Source: an uncultured bacterium (lineage in GTDB: Bacteria; Patescibacteriota; Minisyncoccia; Phycocordibacterales; UBA6065). From it: a stretch of 36,489 bases of DNA. The notes under the pieces are model-generated. The model had not been told where the DNA came from. It saw nothing but the letters and a program-made list of their open reading frames with translations, and ran no database searches. The translations under genes were made by a program, and so were the position numbers. Numbering within the stretch: the stretch's first letter is position 1; the number at the start of each line of letters is the position of its first letter. Positions 16,332 through 26,124 of the stretch are shown piece by piece. The stretch spans positions 1 to 36,489 of the forward strand of contig CAIMLU010000029.1 in NCBI GenBank assembly GCA_903842365.1. Reading direction: 5' to 3'.

Positions 16332-16642
16332 AGGTCGCTCGAGACCCGTCGTTTGGGCTACTTGGGAAGTCTTTGAAAACCATTACAGGGCTTGGTTGAG
16401 GTTGGTTCCATTACGACTCGGTCAGCAGTCTAGTTAAAGTATCGATGGACCAGAAATGGTTAAGTAAAATAAGGGTTTTTCAGGAAGCTCTCAAAAGCGT
16501 CCTAGACGGGTCAAAATCGGTTTCTATATTTTAAGCCGTGGTTTCAGTTCGAGACCAAGAGGGGTCACCCTCAATAGCTAGCACGAAGAGCAAATACATG
16601 TAGTAAAAACACTGTTATTTTATAACAGTGTTTTTACTACAT
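16332..16642. other. ~300-nt structured non-coding region at right island border
   Basis: No credible ORF; long-range GACCCGTC (16343-16350)/GACGGGTC (16505-16512); ends in a 21-bp perfect hairpin. Confidence 0.35.
16598..16642. terminator. 21-bp perfect hairpin, probable bidirectional terminator
   Basis: ATGTAGTAAAAACACTGTTAT-ttt-ATAACAGTGTTTTTACTACAT. Confidence 0.7.
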
Positions 16643-16789
16643 TGCTGACTTATTTCTATAAGTACCCAACAGAAGGACCTTTTAGGTATAAATTCTGCGG
16701 AGTTTTTCTGATTTGGAGGTTGAAGAGAATAGGGATCGATGTGGATAAGGTGTATTCCAACTAAAAATGCGTCTTCTGTGTATAATTAG

Positions 16790-19700
16790 ATGGTTATGAT
16801 TTTTTCCAAGGAAAACACGCTTTCTGACGCTTTAATTCATCGTGCTGATGAACTGGGTAAGATCACCTCACTGTCTATGGATGAATCGGTTGCACAAAAC
16901 TGCGTTGTTGGACATCGCACTGCTTCGTCCGTGGTAATAGATCGTTTTCGTACGCTTGCAAAACAAGTTTCTCATTCTCGTTACATAAACCACGAAGTTG
17001 AGTCAATCCTCGATAATTTTTTTATCATCGAGACGACTGTTTTTGATATAAACACCGCATTCAAGAAGCGTGATTTCAAAAAATTTCCACTTATCACAAA
17101 AGCAAAAGGTGAACGATTTTTGCGTCTCTATTCGGTGCTTCGTGAGTTTGTTCAAGATACAAAGGGTAGGGTAGAAAAGACAGACCTCCTCACTTTTATA
17201 AACACGTATCAGCAGTGGAGCCCTTTTTCTATTCGTGAACTCAATGCGGTGCCGGTGATGCTTAAACTTATTCTTGTGGAGGATTTTGGCGAGCTCGTCT
17301 CAAATGCATGTTCTGTTATTGATGAATACAAGAAAGCTGAAGATGACTATGTTGCTATTACAAAAGCTTCTAAGCGTTCATCGTGGGACCCATCAAAAAT
17401 CACATTATCACTCGCAAAGAAATATGGTACGGTTCCTATTAATTTCGGACTTCATCTCATCGGCCGTCTGAATCAAGATGGCTCAAAAATGAGGCCTATT
17501 ATTAAATGGATTCGTCTCAATCTTGAAAAACAAGGGTTCGCAACTGATTCATTGTCATGGGTGGAAGAGGGGGTTCGTACAGAGCAGACGACCTTGATTT
17601 CTAATATCACTGAATCTCTTCACTGGCTAAATCAGGTACGGTGGGATGCTGTGGCGGAAAAGGTGAATATAGTTGATGGGGTGTTGTCAGGTGATCCATC
17701 TGGGGTTTTCAGCTCTCTCAACCTCGAAACAAAAAATGAATATCGAAACGTGGTTGTACGCTTGGCCGAACAGGTTTCAATTCATGAGGCGGAAATTGCT
17801 AGGGTTGCGGTTCAACTTGCCTCACACAACAAACAATCAAATGACCCATTGTCCTCAGTAAAACGACACGTTGGTTACTATTTAGTTGATGTCGCAGGGC
17901 GACAAATGCTTGAACGGGAGGTACATTACCGTCCCACTAATAGTGAGCGACTCTACCGGCTCATTCTTAATCATCCATCAAGGTCGTATTTTGGATTGCT
18001 ATTAAGTATTTCTCTGGGACTCTCTGCCGGCACACTCTCTTTACTGGGCTTTCCAACCCAGATGTCTTTAGTGTGGGTGGTGTGGGTACTTGCCACTTTT
18101 TTGATTAATCTCGAGATTGCTATTCATGTTTCAAATATACTCGTCACACGGGTATTACCTGTTCGCAAACTTCCTCGATTGAATCTTGAGCATGATTTAG
18201 GTGAAAATCACAGGACATTTGTGGTGGTTCCTTCAATGCTCAGATCTGAAAAATCAATACGTGACCTTGTATCTAAACTTGAGACTCGTTATGTAGGTAA
18301 TCAACAACAAGGTCTCTATTACGCTCTACTTCTCGATTTTCCCGAAGCACACAGTGAGACGTTGGATACTGATGCGTCCCTTATACAGATAACCAAAGAG
18401 GCAATTGCTTCACTCAACGCAAAGTATGCACAAGGTCTGGAAAAACGATTTTTCGCTCTTATTAGGAAGAGGATTTGGAATGAATCTGAACAAGTCTTTA
18501 TGGCTTGGGAGAGAAAGAGGGGAAAGCTCCGTGAGTTTAATGAATTAATGAGAGGGAAGGATACTACATACATTATCACGGACGATGTTGAGAGTCTTTC
18601 ACGTATACGTTATGTAATCACGCTTGATGAGGACACCGAGCTCCCACATGATGCTGCGCGTAGGTTGGTTGGTGCAATTGCTCATCCTTTGAATGCGCCC
18701 GTAATAAATACAAATGGAAAAGTTATTCGTGGTTACGGTATTATACAGCCCCGTGTAAGTGTCAGGCTTTCAACTGCAACCCGATCTGTTTTTTCACGTC
18801 TCTATTCAGTTGTTTCGGGTATTGATTCATACTCGGGACCCGTATCAGACGTGTACCAGGATTTGTTTGACAATGCTCTCTTTTTTGGAAAAGGGGTGTA
18901 TGACATTGATGCGGTTGAATCGTCGATGAAAGGCAAGATTCCAGATAATACAGTCCTTTCCCATGATCTCCTTGAAGGTTTATATACTCGAGTTGGCTTT
19001 GCGAGTGATATTGTATTGTTTGATGGTTTCCCAAAGTTTTACCACGAGTTTATTGTTAGACATGAGCGTTGGGTTCGTGGCGATTGGCAAATAATTGGGT
19101 GGCTCTCGGGTAAATTTAGACAAGGTAAATACGGTGTGCCTGTTGAACGGCTTGCTTTTGTTGATCGTTTTAAAATATTTGATAATTTAAGACGAAGTTT
19201 GGTGCCTGTTGCTGCGCTCTGTTCCCTTGCGATTGGTTATTTAACAGATATTTCCCTTGAAGTAACAACGGGTTTTATCGTACTTGCCCTTATTGCACCA
19301 TACGCATTACCGTTCATTGTTTCAATGGCTCATAAAGGTAGCGCGCCATTTCGCCTACGTATTCGCAAATGGGTTGATGATGTATTTGTTCTCGTTATTC
19401 ACAGTGCGTTGAGGATTTTCTTTTTACTTGAACAAGCACTTGTTTCTGTTATTGCGATTACTAAAACATTATGGCGTCTCTATGTTACTCGCAAGAAACT
19501 ACTTCAGTGGAAGATATCCGAAGATGTGGGCGCTAAACTTGTCGGTCGTTTTTACGAATACTACAAAGTTATGCGATTGAGTGTTTTGTTAGCCATTACC
19601 ACTTTCGTAGTTGTCTTAATACGAGATGGAAATGGTGTTATGGTTGCGTGGTCACTCGTGTGGCTTGTTGCACCTTTTATTGCATACAGTATTAGTATCC

Positions 19701-22700
19701 AGACAGATATAAAGGCTAAACTTGGCAAGCAAGGCATTTCGTTCGTGCGTGGAATGGCGTACAGAAATGCTCTCTTCTTTTTAGACAACGCAAAAAGGGA
19801 AACTAACTGGCTCATACCCGATCACGTACAGGAACGCCCTCGCGTTATTGGTGAAGATCGCAAGATGACTTCACCGACCAATATGGGAATGCATATCTCA
19901 AGCCTCATTGCGGCTCATGAGTTGGGTTACCTTTCGACTAATCGCTATGCCGATAGGATTGATAGTATGTTCAAAAGTCTTTCTAGGCTTGAACGTTGTA
20001 AGGGGCATTTTCTTAATTGGTACGATGTTGAAAAACTTGAGGCAATTCAACCAAAGTATGTTTCGAGTGTTGATAGTGCAAATTTGCTCCTAGCATTCAT
20101 TGCCGCGGAGCAATCATATCTTCGTATGGGCTCAAAGCCACTTGTAAGCCATGAAATGGGCAGGGGTGTTGCTGATGCTTTGCGTGAATTTTCACGCGAT
20201 ATCAGTATGTTCAAAAACGTCGTTCCAAAGACAGTTGCAAAAGATGTGGTGTCTTTGCAGAAAGTGTTGAAAGATATTCTTAAAGAAACGGCGACGCTGT
20301 CACAGCTTATGCCTCAAGATTACGTGAACAAGCTCACCATACTTCACAAGCGAATGAGTCGCATTGTGCATATAACGAAAGAGATTGTTGCGAATGACCC
20401 AGGACCTGCTCTTGTCTTTCATCTGAGCTCTGCTCAATCTGCAATGAGTGTGATCGAAGACCAAATGCTCTCACTTCAGTCACTTTTGCCTTATATACAT
20501 CACTCAGATCATTCCGCTGCACTCTATGCGACACATGATTCTGCGGTCCTTAATCTGGTCCACTTGATTGAAAAGGAAGCTGTCTCGGGCTTCACGTTAG
20601 ACTTGATTGCAGATTCAATACCCACTTCAATTGCGAGACTGAGTTTCCTTGAGACTCTCGATGTTTCGAGTCTTTCACGGGAGTCAAAACGTTTTCTTGC
20701 TGAGTGGTATAGGCGTATTGTTTCGGATGTTGATTCAGGTGCTGAAAACGCAAGACGTATACGCAATGTGTTTGCTCGAGTTGCTCGTGAATCTAATGCT
20801 TATGTTAAAGAGGCCGATTTTGGTTTTCTCTATAACAAAGAGAAGGAATTGTTCCATATAGGATTCAACGCCTCGTTCAACCGCATGGATGCCGCTTGCT
20901 ACAACTTCATGGCTTCTGAATCGAATGCTGTCAGTTTTGTCGCTATTTTAAAAAATCAGGCCCCTCAAAAGCACTGGTTCTATTTGAGCAGAAAATTGGT
21001 TCGTTCTGGTGGTGACGTATCTTTGGTTTCATGGGGAGGATCTCTCTTTGAGTATCTCACATCACTCATTTTTTTCTCGACTCACAAAGAAAGCCTTCTA
21101 GGTGCAACTGCGCGGGCTGCTATCAATGTGCACAGAAAGCATGCGCGCAAGCATAGAATGCTCTGGGGTATGGGTGAGTCAGCATATGCAAGCTTTGACA
21201 ATGCAAAGAGGTATCAATATCAAGTGTTCGGTAGTAATGAAATAGGTCTCAAGAGAAACCTCGGTGATTTCCTGGTTGTTGCTCCATATGTGAGCGCCCT
21301 GGCGTTGCCTATTGTGCCGAAATTAGCTTATCGCAATCTATGCCGGTTTGTTAACAATAAAATGTGTGGAAAGTATGGTTTCTTTGATGCACTTGATTAT
21401 TCTGATGGACAAGGAGGACGCGCTAAACAACCTGTTCCTGTTGAAATTTATTATGCACATCACCAGGGTTTTGCGTTGTGTTCAATGTACAACTCGATTG
21501 CTAATAATTCGATGCATCGGCTGTTTCATCTAAATCCTGCCGTTCGCTCACTCGACACCTTATTTGAGGAGAGGATGCCTGACACACCCGCAGCAGAGAC
21601 GTTGTCATTTCCTGTGTCGCTCACGCCATCGCAGCTCTCACCAGTGCGTGATACGGGCATGGAGAGCAAGAGGCTTATCATAGTGAAATCAGCATTTCCT
21701 CAATATTCATTTATTGCGAACCGGGATTGTGCTGTACGTATTTCTGAGCAAGGCTCTTGCACGAGCTCATATCGGGGAATAGCTCTCACTCGACCAAAAG
21801 CAGATGCACATAGCGGCAGTGAAGGTACTTCGATGTATATACGCACCCACAACAGTTCTGAGTTCTTTTCGGTATTACCCCATTCATCATTGTCGGATAG
21901 TAGGCGTCGGGTGACCTTCCAGGAAAATAAAGTTGAGTTTTTCGAAGACCATAAACAATTTGAAACATCTCTATCAATTTCCGTTGATGATAAAGCTCCT
22001 GTGATTATCCGTGAATTGTATGTCACAAATAAAAGCCAAGAGACGCTCTCCTTTGATGTGGTTACTTATGGTGAAGTATCTCTTGCATATGAAAACCAGG
22101 AACTCCACCATCCGCATTACCAACATATACTCGTAGAGTCAGAGGATAATCAAGCGGGGACAGGGGTTATATTCTCTCGACCCCACCCACAAGATAGATC
22201 AAAGAAGATTTATTTTACACACTACCTTGCACAATCAAGTTTCTCTCGTAGGAAAGTTTCATTTACCTGTGCCCGGAATGATGCATTTTCACAATATGGC
22301 GTCTTTAATCCGTTTCTTGTGTTTGATGCCAACAGGAAACCTAATCCAAAAGTACCACTTGATCCTGCATTTGTTGTTGGGGCCAAAATCTCGCTCAAGC
22401 CAGGAGAACATTCACACCTCTTTTTCGTTGAGATAGTTTCAGAATCAAGAAATGAACTTGAAAAATTACTGCAAAAATATGCATCACCACGTCTCGCTCG
22501 TCGTATTTCATCGCGTGCAATTGAACACAGCGTTCGCCTGACAGGCGATCTGGGTGTATCTCAAGACACGGCGGTTGTATTCCAAAACATAGCCTCCATT
22601 GTCATCTCGGGAATCAGAAAAAGTTTCGAGAGTAGTGTTCACGGAGTAAAACCGGTTGTTCACTCATTGTGGAACCTTGGTGTATCGGGCGATCACCCCA

Positions 22701-25528
22701 TTGCGCTGTTTATCGTATATGACATTGGTGATATTCCAACGGTTCGCCAAATAATTCAGTGTTTTTCTTATTGGAAGACAAAAGGTATTGAAATTGATGT
22801 GGTTATCCTCAACAATCAGCCAACCAGTTATATGAAAGTGTTTGATGATGAAATCGATTTCTTGGTGAGACAAGCAAAACAAAATAGTGCAGGCTGGACA
22901 AAATCTACGCTCTACCAAGTAAAAGGTGATTTGGCGTCCGAGGAAGATAAAAAAGTTCTCATAGGTTCTGCGCGCTTTGTTGTGGATATAAAAAAAGGAA
23001 CACTTACCGACGCGGTTCGTCTGTGCTGTAAAAATATGCCAGGTGCAGAGGCGGGTAAGCGTCTTAAGCTAAAAAGCAAAACAGTAAATGCATCACATGC
23101 CGAGGTTGAGGTGATTGAAGTACAAAAAAATCTCGACCACCATAACTCATGGGGTGGTTTTGATAGGGTAACAGGTCAATATGTTATGTCCGTTTCTTCT
23201 CACAATATGCCTCCAAAGCCATGGAATCATATTATTGCTAACGAGCACTATGGTGCGATATTAGGCATATCAGGAGCCACTTATTCGTGGTCAGAAGATA
23301 GTTATGACAACCGAATGACCTCGTTCTCGAATGATTCATTGCAATACACAAGCGGGGAGACTGTGTATATTCGTGACCGTGCATGTGGTACGGCATGGAA
23401 CCCGACGCCGTTCCCGATAAAAACAGGTGCCCCATTTTCTGTGATTTATGGATTTGGGTATGCGGAATACTGCTCTGAATATAATGGTGTTAAATCAAAA
23501 TTTACAACCTTTATACCTGAAAATGCTTCGGTAAAAATTTCTCTACTCGAACTTTCCAACACCACAAAAGAAAGACAAGACTTAACCATTTTCTCGCATT
23601 CAGTTCCAGTGATGGGTATGCTTCGTAGTCATCTTGTTGACCACATTCAATTTGATTTTGACGAGTATGCTCGTGCGCTCTTTTTCAGAAATGGTTTCAG
23701 AAATCAATTTGAGGGTTCTGTGGGATTTGTATCCTTTGGTGATGCACCAGGGGTTATATCATATACCACTGATACAAAAGAATTCTTCGGTAATCACGGT
23801 TCTTATGAAAACCCAATAGCAATGAGACTTGCATCGCTCTCAAATTCTACCAAGTCGCATGGGGATAGTTCTATTGTTCTCGCTCTCGAAGTTCATCTTG
23901 AACCAGGTGAATCGAAGACAATTCCCGTAATCATTGGTGAAGCAAAAAATCGAAGTGAAGCAGAACGCATTGCGACACACTGGTCCACACCCCACGTCTC
24001 TATTGCTGCCCTTGATCCAGTTATTAACTCATGGAAAAAGAAGTTGGGTGCCGTAAAAGTCTCTACGGGCGATACATCGGTTGATTACCTTATGAATGGG
24101 TGGCTCCTCTATCAAGCTCAAACTTCAAGGATTTTGGCGAAGACAGGATATTACCAACCCTCGGGTGCTTATGGATTCAGAGATCAACTACAAGACTCAT
24201 TGTCTCTACTCTGGTCGAACCCTCAGTTTGTGAAATCGTTCATTATGAAGGCCTGTTCAAAACAGTTCGTTGAGGGAGATCCTCTTACTTGGTGGCATGA
24301 ACACAATATGTTTGGATTGAGAACAGTGCTCTCGGACCATCAGTTGTGGCTCGCCTATGTTGCTGGTGAATATGTTCGACACACTGGAGATACTGGTATC
24401 TTTGATATTCAGGCACCGTTCCTTTCTGGTCCCACTTTGGACTTTAGCGGGCACGGTGAATGGGCGGGAATACCACATGTCGCATCCGAGGGCGCTTCTG
24501 TGTACGAACATATTATGCGTGCTATTGAGAAGAGTCTTGTGTTTGGTGAACATGATTTACCTCTCATAGGTTATTCTGATTGGAATGATGGTTTGAGTTC
24601 GGTTGGACGCAATGGTAAAGGTGAGAGTGTTTGGTCTGCGTGGTTTATACTCTCTATCATTGATTCAATACTCCCTTATGTTATTGCGCGTGGCGATACT
24701 GATAGAGCGACCTCTTTACGTAGTGCACAAAAAACGATTGAAAAAGGCCTAGAGCAGTTTGCTTGGGATGGTCGATGGTATCGTCGAGCGTTCTTTGATA
24801 ACGGAACGCCACTCGGTTCACGAAAACTGAAAGAGTTTAGGATTGATTCAATTGCACAATCGTGGTCCGTGATCAGCAGATGTGGTGACAAAGAACATAC
24901 CCTCACTGCGCAAAAATCAATGGTAAAACACCTTCTCAAGAAGGATTATTTTGCCTTGATTGACCCGGCGCTTTCTTCGGGTGCTGTACGTCCTGGATAC
25001 ATTCAGGATTATCCTCCAGGTATTCGTGAAAACGGAGCGCAATACAACCATGCGGCACTCTGGGCTATTCAATCACTTGCGATAATTGGTGATATTGAGA
25101 ACGCTTCAAAGATTCTTGATTTAGTTAACCCTATCAAACGATCCGAAGGCCGTGAGAAAGCACAGTGGTATGGCGTTGAGCCATATGTTGTTGCCTCGGA
25201 TATTTATGGGGGTGAACGGGCGGGTCAAGGTGGATGGACGTGGTACACCGGATCTGCGGGCGTTATGTATCGCACTGTTATTGATAACTTGTTTGGTGTC
25301 ACACGTCGTGGAAACATTATTGAACTCTCACCTCATTTACCACTCTCGTGGAATAATCCAAAAATAACAATCCTATGCGGGTCATCTGTCTACGATATTA
25401 TCTTTCAAACTGATAAGGGCAGAACGACGATTGAACACTGTGAACTTGATGGTGTGGCGATTGATTATCTCTCGATTCCTTTTGTTGACGATGGTTGTAA
25501 GCACATAATAAAAGCCGCGCTCATCTAG
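16790..25528 (+). CDS. ndvB: Giant cyclic beta-1,2-glucan synthase-like protein (NdvB/ChvB-like; GT84 + GH94 modules)
   Basis: 2912 aa; RVWNESEQVFMAWERKRGKLREFN-type region, RYVITLDEDTELP, SDVYQDLFDNALFFGKGVYDIDA, LSHDLLEGLYTR, RHERWVRGDWQIIGWLSG; C-terminal GH94-like SGAYGFRDQLQDSLSLLW, HEHNMFGLRTVLSDHQLWLAY, GYSDWNDGLSSVGRNGKGESVW. Confidence 0.88.
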   Translation: MVMIFSKENTLSDALIHRADELGKITSLSMDESVAQNCVVGHRTASSVVIDRFRTLAKQVSHSRYINHEVESILDNFFIIETTVFDINTAFKKRDFKKFPLITKAKGERFLRLYSVLREFVQDTKGRVEKTDLLTFINTYQQWSPFSIRELNAVPVMLKLILVEDFGELVSNACSVIDEYKKAEDDYVAITKASKRSSWDPSKITLSLAKKYGTVPINFGLHLIGRLNQDGSKMRPIIKWIRLNLEKQGFATDSLSWVEEGVRTEQTTLISNITESLHWLNQVRWDAVAEKVNIVDGVLSGDPSGVFSSLNLETKNEYRNVVVRLAEQVSIHEAEIARVAVQLASHNKQSNDPLSSVKRHVGYYLVDVAGRQMLEREVHYRPTNSERLYRLILNHPSRSYFGLLLSISLGLSAGTLSLLGFPTQMSLVWVVWVLATFLINLEIAIHVSNILVTRVLPVRKLPRLNLEHDLGENHRTFVVVPSMLRSEKSIRDLVSKLETRYVGNQQQGLYYALLLDFPEAHSETLDTDASLIQITKEAIASLNAKYAQGLEKRFFALIRKRIWNESEQVFMAWERKRGKLREFNELMRGKDTTYIITDDVESLSRIRYVITLDEDTELPHDAARRLVGAIAHPLNAPVINTNGKVIRGYGIIQPRVSVRLSTATRSVFSRLYSVVSGIDSYSGPVSDVYQDLFDNALFFGKGVYDIDAVESSMKGKIPDNTVLSHDLLEGLYTRVGFASDIVLFDGFPKFYHEFIVRHERWVRGDWQIIGWLSGKFRQGKYGVPVERLAFVDRFKIFDNLRRSLVPVAALCSLAIGYLTDISLEVTTGFIVLALIAPYALPFIVSMAHKGSAPFRLRIRKWVDDVFVLVIHSALRIFFLLEQALVSVIAITKTLWRLYVTRKKLLQWKISEDVGAKLVGRFYEYYKVMRLSVLLAITTFVVVLIRDGNGVMVAWSLVWLVAPFIAYSISIQTDIKAKLGKQGISFVRGMAYRNALFFLDNAKRETNWLIPDHVQERPRVIGEDRKMTSPTNMGMHISSLIAAHELGYLSTNRYADRIDSMFKSLSRLERCKGHFLNWYDVEKLEAIQPKYVSSVDSANLLLAFIAAEQSYLRMGSKPLVSHEMGRGVADALREFSRDISMFKNVVPKTVAKDVVSLQKVLKDILKETATLSQLMPQDYVNKLTILHKRMSRIVHITKEIVANDPGPALVFHLSSAQSAMSVIEDQMLSLQSLLPYIHHSDHSAALYATHDSAVLNLVHLIEKEAVSGFTLDLIADSIPTSIARLSFLETLDVSSLSRESKRFLAEWYRRIVSDVDSGAENARRIRNVFARVARESNAYVKEADFGFLYNKEKELFHIGFNASFNRMDAACYNFMASESNAVSFVAILKNQAPQKHWFYLSRKLVRSGGDVSLVSWGGSLFEYLTSLIFFSTHKESLLGATARAAINVHRKHARKHRMLWGMGESAYASFDNAKRYQYQVFGSNEIGLKRNLGDFLVVAPYVSALALPIVPKLAYRNLCRFVNNKMCGKYGFFDALDYSDGQGGRAKQPVPVEIYYAHHQGFALCSMYNSIANNSMHRLFHLNPAVRSLDTLFEERMPDTPAAETLSFPVSLTPSQLSPVRDTGMESKRLIIVKSAFPQYSFIANRDCAVRISEQGSCTSSYRGIALTRPKADAHSGSEGTSMYIRTHNSSEFFSVLPHSSLSDSRRRVTFQENKVEFFEDHKQFETSLSISVDDKAPVIIRELYVTNKSQETLSFDVVTYGEVSLAYENQELHHPHYQHILVESEDNQAGTGVIFSRPHPQDRSKKIYFTHYLAQSSFSRRKVSFTCARNDAFSQYGVFNPFLVFDANRKPNPKVPLDPAFVVGAKISLKPGEHSHLFFVEIVSESRNELEKLLQKYASPRLARRISSRAIEHSVRLTGDLGVSQDTAVVFQNIASIVISGIRKSFESSVHGVKPVVHSLWNLGVSGDHPIALFIVYDIGDIPTVRQIIQCFSYWKTKGIEIDVVILNNQPTSYMKVFDDEIDFLVRQAKQNSAGWTKSTLYQVKGDLASEEDKKVLIGSARFVVDIKKGTLTDAVRLCCKNMPGAEAGKRLKLKSKTVNASHAEVEVIEVQKNLDHHNSWGGFDRVTGQYVMSVSSHNMPPKPWNHIIANEHYGAILGISGATYSWSEDSYDNRMTSFSNDSLQYTSGETVYIRDRACGTAWNPTPFPIKTGAPFSVIYGFGYAEYCSEYNGVKSKFTTFIPENASVKISLLELSNTTKERQDLTIFSHSVPVMGMLRSHLVDHIQFDFDEYARALFFRNGFRNQFEGSVGFVSFGDAPGVISYTTDTKEFFGNHGSYENPIAMRLASLSNSTKSHGDSSIVLALEVHLEPGESKTIPVIIGEAKNRSEAERIATHWSTPHVSIAALDPVINSWKKKLGAVKVSTGDTSVDYLMNGWLLYQAQTSRILAKTGYYQPSGAYGFRDQLQDSLSLLWSNPQFVKSFIMKACSKQFVEGDPLTWWHEHNMFGLRTVLSDHQLWLAYVAGEYVRHTGDTGIFDIQAPFLSGPTLDFSGHGEWAGIPHVASEGASVYEHIMRAIEKSLVFGEHDLPLIGYSDWNDGLSSVGRNGKGESVWSAWFILSIIDSILPYVIARGDTDRATSLRSAQKTIEKGLEQFAWDGRWYRRAFFDNGTPLGSRKLKEFRIDSIAQSWSVISRCGDKEHTLTAQKSMVKHLLKKDYFALIDPALSSGAVRPGYIQDYPPGIRENGAQYNHAALWAIQSLAIIGDIENASKILDLVNPIKRSEGREKAQWYGVEPYVVASDIYGGERAGQGGWTWYTGSAGVMYRTVIDNLFGVTRRGNIIELSPHLPLSWNNPKITILCGSSVYDIIFQTDKGRTTIEHCELDGVAIDYLSIPFVDDGCKHIIKAALI

Positions 25529-25540
25529 AGCGCGGCTTTT
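25510..25540 (+). terminator. Terminator containing the ndvB-like stop codon in its loop/stem
   Basis: AAAAGCCGCGCTC-atcta-GAGCGCGGCTTTT; stop TAG is 25526-25528. Confidence 0.85.
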
Positions 25541-25590
25541 GGTATCAGTCTGGTCATATATTAGGCACTAATAGCTTAATTACCAGGAAA

Positions 25591-25660
25591 CCCCGGGCCC
25601 TTTGCCGCACCTGCGATAGCAGGCGGTTAAGGCGGCGAGGTGCCCCCCCCCGGGGGGGGT
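25591..25660. repeat. GC-rich palindromic block including C9G8
   Basis: ccccgggccc; CCTGC-gata-GCAGG within GCCGC...GCGGC; CCCCCCCCC-GGGGGGGG (25643-25659). Confidence 0.6.
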
Positions 25661-25673
25661 GAATGGATCCGTA

Positions 25674-25703
25674 TACGTATCACAAGTACTCTTGTGATAC
25701 GTA
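25674..25703. repeat. 13-bp perfect hairpin immediately upstream of tnpA remnant
   Basis: TACGTATCACAAG-tact-CTTGTGATACGTA. Confidence 0.7.
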
Positions 25704-25880
25704 GTGATTGAGCCCAAACGTTCTTTCTACGCCACAATCAAGAAATATCCAACGCTCTGGATCGAGGCATTAAACACGGATGATGACCATGTACACCTTC
25801 AAATCGAGGTACCACCAAACATCGCCCTATCAGATGCCGTGGGAATCTTTAAGACAGAGTCGGGTAAACACGTTTCGTAG
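25704..25880 (+). pseudogene. tnpA: IS200/IS605-family TnpA (Y1 HUH transposase) fragment
   Basis: Not in the supplied track: VIEPKRSFYATIKKYPTLWIEALNTDDDHVHLQIEVPPNIALSDAVGIFKTESGKHVS*; HVH HUH motif, PPN/S-VGxxKxxS context; lacks N-terminus and the usual C-terminal Tyr helix. Confidence 0.65.
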
Positions 25881-26077
25881 ATGTTTCTCCTTTGGTGTGG
25901 CCTTTGGGAAACATGTTGAGCCTCTCAAGTTCTTCAGGTAAAAGTTTTTCTGATTCGGTTCTATTCTGAGTGCTATCAAAAATTACATAAATAATATATT
26001 CAGAAAATACGCTCTTAAACAAGCATGTTTTTGAATCTGTATTAGTTCTCTTCCAAGAGGGGTTAATTTTTCTATTA

Positions 26078-26124
26078 TTGACATATAGTTTTTATGGTAT
26101 ATCATTCAAACATGCATTTGAATG
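26078..26124 (+). promoter_or_regulatory. Promoter and operator-like palindrome of the ArsR gene
   Basis: TTGACA (26078)-N16-TATCAT (26100); CATTCAAA-catgca-TTTGAATG (26103-26124) overlapping the ATG at 26112. Confidence 0.5.

Noticed and set aside
3600-16642. Island hairpins as integron attC sites
   Set aside because: No tyrosine integron integrase in the window and no consistent GTTRRRY/RYYYAAC boxes at the hairpin borders; a serine recombinase is present instead.
18319-25367. Multiple small antisense/out-of-frame ORFs inside the giant gene
   Set aside because: Low-complexity shadow ORFs of a long coding sequence with no independent start signals or motifs.
26053-26063. CCAAGAGGGGT as a third copy of the putative att core
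   Set aside because: 11-nt match without supporting context; more likely chance, and it weakens the att interpretation of the 14-nt pair.
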